Of a DNA stretch of 64,000 bases, positions 58,401-64,000 are shown one piece after another. Position 1 is the stretch's first letter; each line of letters starts with the position of its first letter. Origin of the DNA: Taeniopygia guttata (taxonomy: Eukaryota > Chordata > Aves > Passeriformes > Estrildidae); assembly GCF_048771995.1 (NCBI RefSeq), contig NC_133032.1, forward strand, positions 27,243,501-27,307,500, written 5' to 3'. Position numbers and translations under genes: made by a program. The notes beneath the pieces are model-generated. The model ran no database searches, was not told where the DNA came from, and was given only the letters and a program-made list of their open reading frames with translations.

Positions 58401-61400
58401 TGTGTTGAACTTCAGAGGCATCTCCCTTGCAGAGCGCGTGTACCGTACCATCGGCGTGGGGAACCTCTCTAACATTCGTTTAGTGTGTACTGGGCAAAAA
58501 GTTAGCTTCAACAAGTTCAGGAAAGCCAAATTAAGGCTCTTTCCTGAGTTCTGTTCAAGTATTCTCTGCGTGGCTACCACTGCACATTCTTCAGTCTTTA
58601 TTAAATGTGCTGTTTATTGCATTAAAATGTGTGGAGGGCCACCAGGACTGCACTGGGTTTGTGTGTGGCTGGCAGCAGCTGGGAAAAAAGCACATGCTAA
58701 GTAGGCACTTAAACACTGAACTGAGCTGCTGCCTTTCTTGTGGTTATGTTTGTAGTGTGGGGCTTGAGGGGGCCTTTTTTTTTTTTCTTCCTTTGTTTTG
58801 GTTTGGTTTTTTTTGGTTGTTTTTTTTATCTTTCCTCTCCAGTTTTAGAACAAGTGGGTGAAGAGGGATTTTAAAAAATGATTTTAATCTGTTAATTGTG
58901 TATGTGCATCAGGAAATGAAAGCTTTTCTGCTGAAAACAAATGGGAAGTTATAGTCCTAGAAAAGAAGAACTTTAGAAAACAGTAAGCAAATAAGAGTAA
59001 GAATACCCATCAAGTTAAACTCCGCTATTGCAGTCTTCTCCTTGTCTTATAGAACCCAAGGATCTCACCCTCCATCGTTTTTCCCTAAGGAAGACATGAA
59101 AGATTATATCAGATGTAATTTTCTGTGTGTTGTGTCCTAAGTGCAATTAACATTGCCACAGATTACACACCAGGGAAAATAGATTTTTGTTTCATATTTA
59201 TTTGCTAACACAGTGTAGGTTTTATCTAAAACAGGAGCAATGGTTACAACTGGAAGCTCAAACAATTCTGTCTGGAGTACAGTCGTATTCATTTGAAATT
59301 ATTTTTAGTTTCTCATTCTGGAAATTCTTAATTTCTGACTCAAGGAGGTGATCTTGGTTCATCTTCTCCTCTTTAAAGTGTCATTATTGGTTGATTATGG
59401 AAGTCACAGTGTGGTCCTTTCAGAGCCTTTTGTTCCCCCAACCCCATGTGCAGGATGGGCTATATCAGCATTATGAGAGTACCTAGGAAAATCATTCCAG
59501 TGTTTTTAACCTTTTAGCATGATCCACTGGGATAGCTGCTGGGTCTAGGTTTTCTTTTCCTTTTTCTCCCTCAGCTATTTGAGAAGAACTTGCACAGGTA
59601 GAGCTCTTTCTCTGTAGAAGATCCCTCTTCTGAAAACTGTGCGTGCAATCCAGGGGAAGAATTCAGACAATGTAGTTTAACTGGACACTTTTTATTTAGA
59701 GCTGCAGGGATAAAATAGTCTGCTGACATGCTAAGCTTTTCCTAGAGTCACATTACAGACCAGTGAAGGACATGGCAGTAATTCAGGGTTTGTTGGAAGG
59801 CTGGCAAAATACTTGTGCTGTCTTTGTGGGGGCACTGGGGCACCAGAGCATGGCAGTGGCTGCTGCCACCTCCAGGGTACAACACCACCAAAAGAGCCCT
59901 GGTTTAAAGCAGATTTTAGGGACCAATAACCTTTCTAAGTCAGCGCAGGCAAGGGAAGAGAATTTTATATTGTCCAATGAAGACAAACTGGCAGGACAGA
60001 GTTATGGGTGATAACTCAGCTTCCTCAGGGAATGCACGTGTGCCAAACCAAAGTGTTCAAAAATAGCTTTAAACCATACAGGAATGTGGAAATTGTTAAG
60101 CCAGGGGTTTGTTTTGTTTGGTTTTTACAATTCCTTTATCCCTTGTGTTTCATAGAATTCTGAGCTTTTATATTTTTAAACATTTACAGATTTTAAGCAG
60201 GACATTGTCCAACTCCTCCTTCCTTGAGTACTAATTAACAGTAAAACAATGAAGCCTGGTAGTAAGGAATACAAAGTGATGGAAGGAGTAACAAATGAAC
60301 AAAGGAAAAAAAAATTCTGAACCTTAAAATGTTGTTCCCCATAGGAAAGTGAACTGAAATAATCAGTAAATGGAATGATGTTGCCTTTAGCTCAATCAGG
60401 TGTCCTGTGGTCAGTCAAACTGATAAACAGAGAGATTCCACTACTTGTCTGTGGCATGAATTCACAGAATGGTTTTGGAATCAGTTGTCTATTCAGTGTT
60501 TTAATTAGATTGCAAAACCAGATGCTGGGTTTCAGTCCGTGGTCTAGTGAAGGTGTCAGTAACTGCAGTGCTAAGTTAGCTCATTTTTCCTCATACAGAG
60601 AGCAGGTGAAATACCCAATTGTCACACATGAAAGGTCTTCATTACCACCTTTCCTCTTCACCTGTGGAACAGAAGGATGCCTCCTACTTCTTCCACCACA
60701 TATTGTCTAAAAAACGTCATGATCTCTCAGAATTTAAGCTTATGATTTTTCCACTATTCATTCCTGTTGTTCCTGTAATTTGCCCTTGGCAGGTAAAAGG
60801 ATTCTGCTCTCTTCTCAATTCTCAAATGTAAGTGCCATTAAGGCACTTACAGCTGAATATTTTTCTCTGACCTGAGTTCTGCAGAGATGTGGGGCTGTTG
60901 TGCAGATCTCCACATGCAGTGAGTGGCCCAGGAGTGCCAGGGCTGTCTGCTCACCTCCAGGATGGGGCAGGATTTGTGCACGTGTGGTCCCATGTCGCAG
61001 TGGTTCCTCTGCTGCCATGCATCCGCTATTAAAAAAAAATTGCTGAATGACAGTAATAGAGAGGAACAATGGGCCATTACAGGATGTTCAGACAGGGTCA
61101 TTACAGTATATTTTCTTGTGCAATCTTGTTATGAACAAGATTCATACTTACCAGCTTGTTTTATTTGTCAGCACCCTATTATTAATTGGTGTTGTAAGGC
61201 TATGAACTGCTCATATTCTAGCAAAGGTCAATTTGATGAAATTAAGTTTCTTTTCTAATAGCTCTGTGGAAAGCTGCTTTTCAATATTTATAATGAATTT
61301 ATGGATTTTTAAAGTATTGGATATTTATTTATCATTATTGGTAATGACACAAAAGAAAAAGTCAGGAAGATTTTCACCGTCAAACTGCAAATTAGCCTTA

Positions 61401-64000
61401 ATGTACTTAGCAAAATGAAACCACAGAATCTTGTGATGGGGCTGTTGTATTGGAAAATTTAGTTAGATCATGTAAAAGAAAGATATGTTACTTTTGAATT
61501 TTGAAACAAAAGCAGCTTATTTGTAGTGGTGCTTTTTGTCATATAGGATATTTTCTATAGTTTGCAACACTTGGAATCCAAATGCTTAGTTTTGTTTAAA
61601 AGGCAAAGATGAAGCACCTAGCTGGAGCAACAATTGTGGACTGTTTCTGTGTGCTGTTGAATTAACTTTCTGCCTGAAAGACACCTGCTAATGGACACAG
61701 TTGCAAACATTGGAGGTTTCAAGCTAAGGTGAAATAAGGAGTTCAAGCAAGAGAGGATTCAGTGAAATTTGGGAAGACATTAATTTGGCATAGAGATCCA
61801 GGAATTAGTAGAATAGATTAGAAACCAGTCCACAGGGATTTGGGGTGCTGATGAAAACTGCATTTGTTTTCAGCATTGTGTGAAAATGTTTCAATTTTTT
61901 ATCAAGACACGTCATTTTCTTAGATGTGAAAACGGTTGTCTTTGTGTTCCTGGAATAAACACAGCCCAATTTGGAATCCTGGGCTATATTTGCGTAAGAG
62001 AGGCTAAGGAATGGAAAACTGAGGGTACTGTAGGTCAGCACTGAGGTTAGCAGGGCTGAGAGGGGAAGTCTGGCAGCTGAGGATGCCTCGGTGTGGCTGT
62101 GGCTGCCTCCTTCGCACGCGAGCTGGCCACAGCAGGGATGTTCTGCGAGTGCCACACATCCACAGACACCAGGTGACAGTGGGTGAGGCTGGCAGTGCTC
62201 CTTGGAAGCTTTTGTAAGCTGTACAGCTCTTGTCCAGTTTGACAATTGGCTCATTAGAGGCCAGTCATTTTTCCTCAGCTCTCTGATGCCTTTTGAAATC
62301 TTCCATCCTGCAAAATCCTTCAAATTACAAGGAGCACACTCAGTGAGACTGTATGGGTGATGCTCAGAGCACAAAGCAAGGTCGAAGGTTTGCAAATCCA
62401 GCACCAATTTAAAAGCAGTTAAAAATGAGGGGGGGTAAACAAGGGATGAGCAGGAAATACTGAAGAGTAAGTATGTGATGCTGAAAATTTCTTGTATGCT
62501 GGGTCTGCAGCACTCCATACAGAGGGTGGTCACTAGTTATTTATCACATCTAATGTTACTTGTATCTGTTTAAAAAGAAAATTTATGTATCACTTGGTAT
62601 AGGAAGGGCTGTGTGCACCGCTTAGTGTAAAAATAAAGTAACTAATTAATGCAAATCAACTGTACTTTTGTCTCAATTAACTGCAGTACAGTAGTTAAGG
62701 TGTTCCTCCTAAAACCACATGATCCTGTGTGGATGAATGTAGGCAGTTTTATTGGGCTTTAAAAGCTCCAAAAAATACATGTGGATTTCCAGAATCCTTT
62801 GGTAACTTTTTTTAGCAAATATTTAAATACTCAGATCATTAAGCATGACGGAAGGGTTACAGGTGATGATTTTTTACATCAGCTGGGTTTTCCTAGAGGG
62901 TGACCATTTCAAAGGGCACTAGTTTTTTTGGTGAATATCATTCCAGTAATGGGACCACAAAAAAAGTTAAAACCATTTTATTTTGGGTTTCCAGAGGGAT
63001 AACCTGCAAGTGACTGCTAAAAATGCTTCTTTGGATGAGAGAGAAAGGTTGTAAGCAAACTTTGCTAGAAAATGAATTAGTTCCAGCCCTATAGGGAGGG
63101 AAGAACTCAGTTTGTCACAGATAGATGTTTCCTGACATTGGGCATTTGGTTAACAACTTCCAGTGTTTGATGATGTCATGGGTCATGTGGATTCTGTGTG
63201 TTCGGGGCCCTTTTGCTTAACAGGAAGGGCACCCACTTATCTAGTAACTTCTCTGTTTGAAGAGATTCAGCTGCCCTTCCTGCCCCACTTTGCAGAACCT
63301 GAGCTTTCAAAGACAAACCAGTGCTGCTCCTGGGAATTTGCCAGTATCTAGGCCTTTTTTCCCAGCTGAAAAGGTAAATACCCCAAGAGATGAAAGCAAT
63401 TATTTTCATTCTGCTTTGTGTTCCTCAGATCCTATTGGCTCTTCATCTACCAGAATCTCTGTGTAATAACCAAATGTGTCTTCATTCCTTTTCCTATGCT
63501 CCAAGAGCCTTGGACTTTCCAAAGCTGCCTGTATCCACAAATATCTAGATAAAGGATTTCCACTTTTCTGCAACCCTCTGGAGGAACTTACTGTTCTCTC
63601 CCCATAAAACCAGAGAGTATATATTGTAATAAAACACAGCATAGAAGCAAACCTGTTTCAGTAACACAAAAGGTGTCTGCGCCAGGAACCTACTCTCCCA
63701 GAAGAGCTTTTAGCTTATTCTGTCTTGAGTGCATGATAGTGTGGTTTTCATAACACTTGTTTCTAAGTTGCATCTCTTGCAAAGATGTGCGAGATATATA
63801 TGTGGAAGTTGTGGTTATGTCATTGTTTTCAGGAATGAAACTGCCCCTAGTCTTACTGCCAGCATAAAGGAGTAACAGAAAATCAGTGGTTACCTTGGCT
63901 TTTTTTTCCCTTCCAAAATGCAGCGAGCATTATTATTGCTGTGTAATTGTTGCTGCTGATGGAAGATCCCTTTTCACAGTCTTCCAATGACTTCAGTATT
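52335..64000 (+). other. Presumed first intron / non-coding sequence downstream of CpG island
   Basis: No CALCRL or other recognisable coding exon occurs in this 11.7 kb. Seen here: T-runs at 53303-53319 and 54355-54370, a TA-rich patch at 58000-58085, and a 242-codon minus-strand open frame at 61805-62533 without recognised motifs. A perfect 9-bp-stem, 3-base-loop hairpin lies at 61122-61142. If the island is the CALCRL promoter, this is its first intron. Confidence 0.5.
61122..61142. repeat. Short perfect inverted repeat (9-bp arms, 3-base loop)
   Basis: AATCTTGTT, loop ATG, AACAAGATT. Small, in non-coding sequence; probably incidental. Confidence 0.9.

Noticed and set aside
61421..61480. 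Possible CR1-like words (CACAGAATC, then TTGGAAAA and GATCAT)
   Set aside because: Too diverged to claim; the match is no better than expected for a few short words.

Overview
This is vertebrate nuclear DNA, most likely from a bird. It is AT-rich, introns split every recognisable coding block, and there are decayed CR1 LINE 3' ends near 22.95 kb and 32.56 kb. Introns are fairly compact and interspersed repeats are sparse. I cannot name the species.

One protein-coding gene can be read completely: TFPI (tissue factor pathway inhibitor), plus strand, eight coding exons between 22294 and 46644. The layout is signal peptide and acidic N-terminus (22289-22408), Kunitz 1 (29731-29931), a 39-nt linker exon (35138-35176), Kunitz 2 (38445-38621), two related Ser/Glu/Pro-rich linker exons (39680-39922 and 40390-40482), Kunitz 3 (45991-46173) and a basic C-terminal tail (46532-46644), followed by a short 3' UTR with AATAAA at 46800. 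The joined exons keep one open frame of 387 codons plus stop. All seven introns are phase 1. P1 residues are Lys (K1), Arg (K2) and Arg (K3), as in mammalian TFPI.

The unusual part is between Kunitz 2 and Kunitz 3. Mammals have one short linker exon there. Here the exon is duplicated, and the first copy has expanded by a 39-bp tandem repeat (five full units plus a partial one, consensus PAEEHPSTVNSSS) that adds regularly spaced N-glycosylation sequons. If the second linker exon is not spliced at its donor, the frame runs into a short, very hydrophobic C-terminus that stops at 40556, with AATAAA and a GT-rich element about 0.8 kb downstream. This looks like a bird route to a membrane-anchored, Kunitz 3-less isoform like mammalian TFPI-beta, made by intron read-through instead of a separate exon. 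The Kunitz 1 exon also appears to use a GC rather than GT donor.

Upstream, 1-13.5 kb holds nothing I can call a gene. A CpG-enriched block at 13.56-13.93 kb ending in a good donor is a candidate TFPI promoter and untranslated first exon. Downstream, two CpG-rich blocks (50.04-50.34 kb and 51.95-52.48 kb), each ending in or containing a plus-strand splice donor, are candidate promoters and 5' exons of the next gene. Conserved vertebrate gene order predicts this is CALCRL, but no CALCRL coding exon is in the window. The remainder, to 64 kb, is non-coding as far as I can see.
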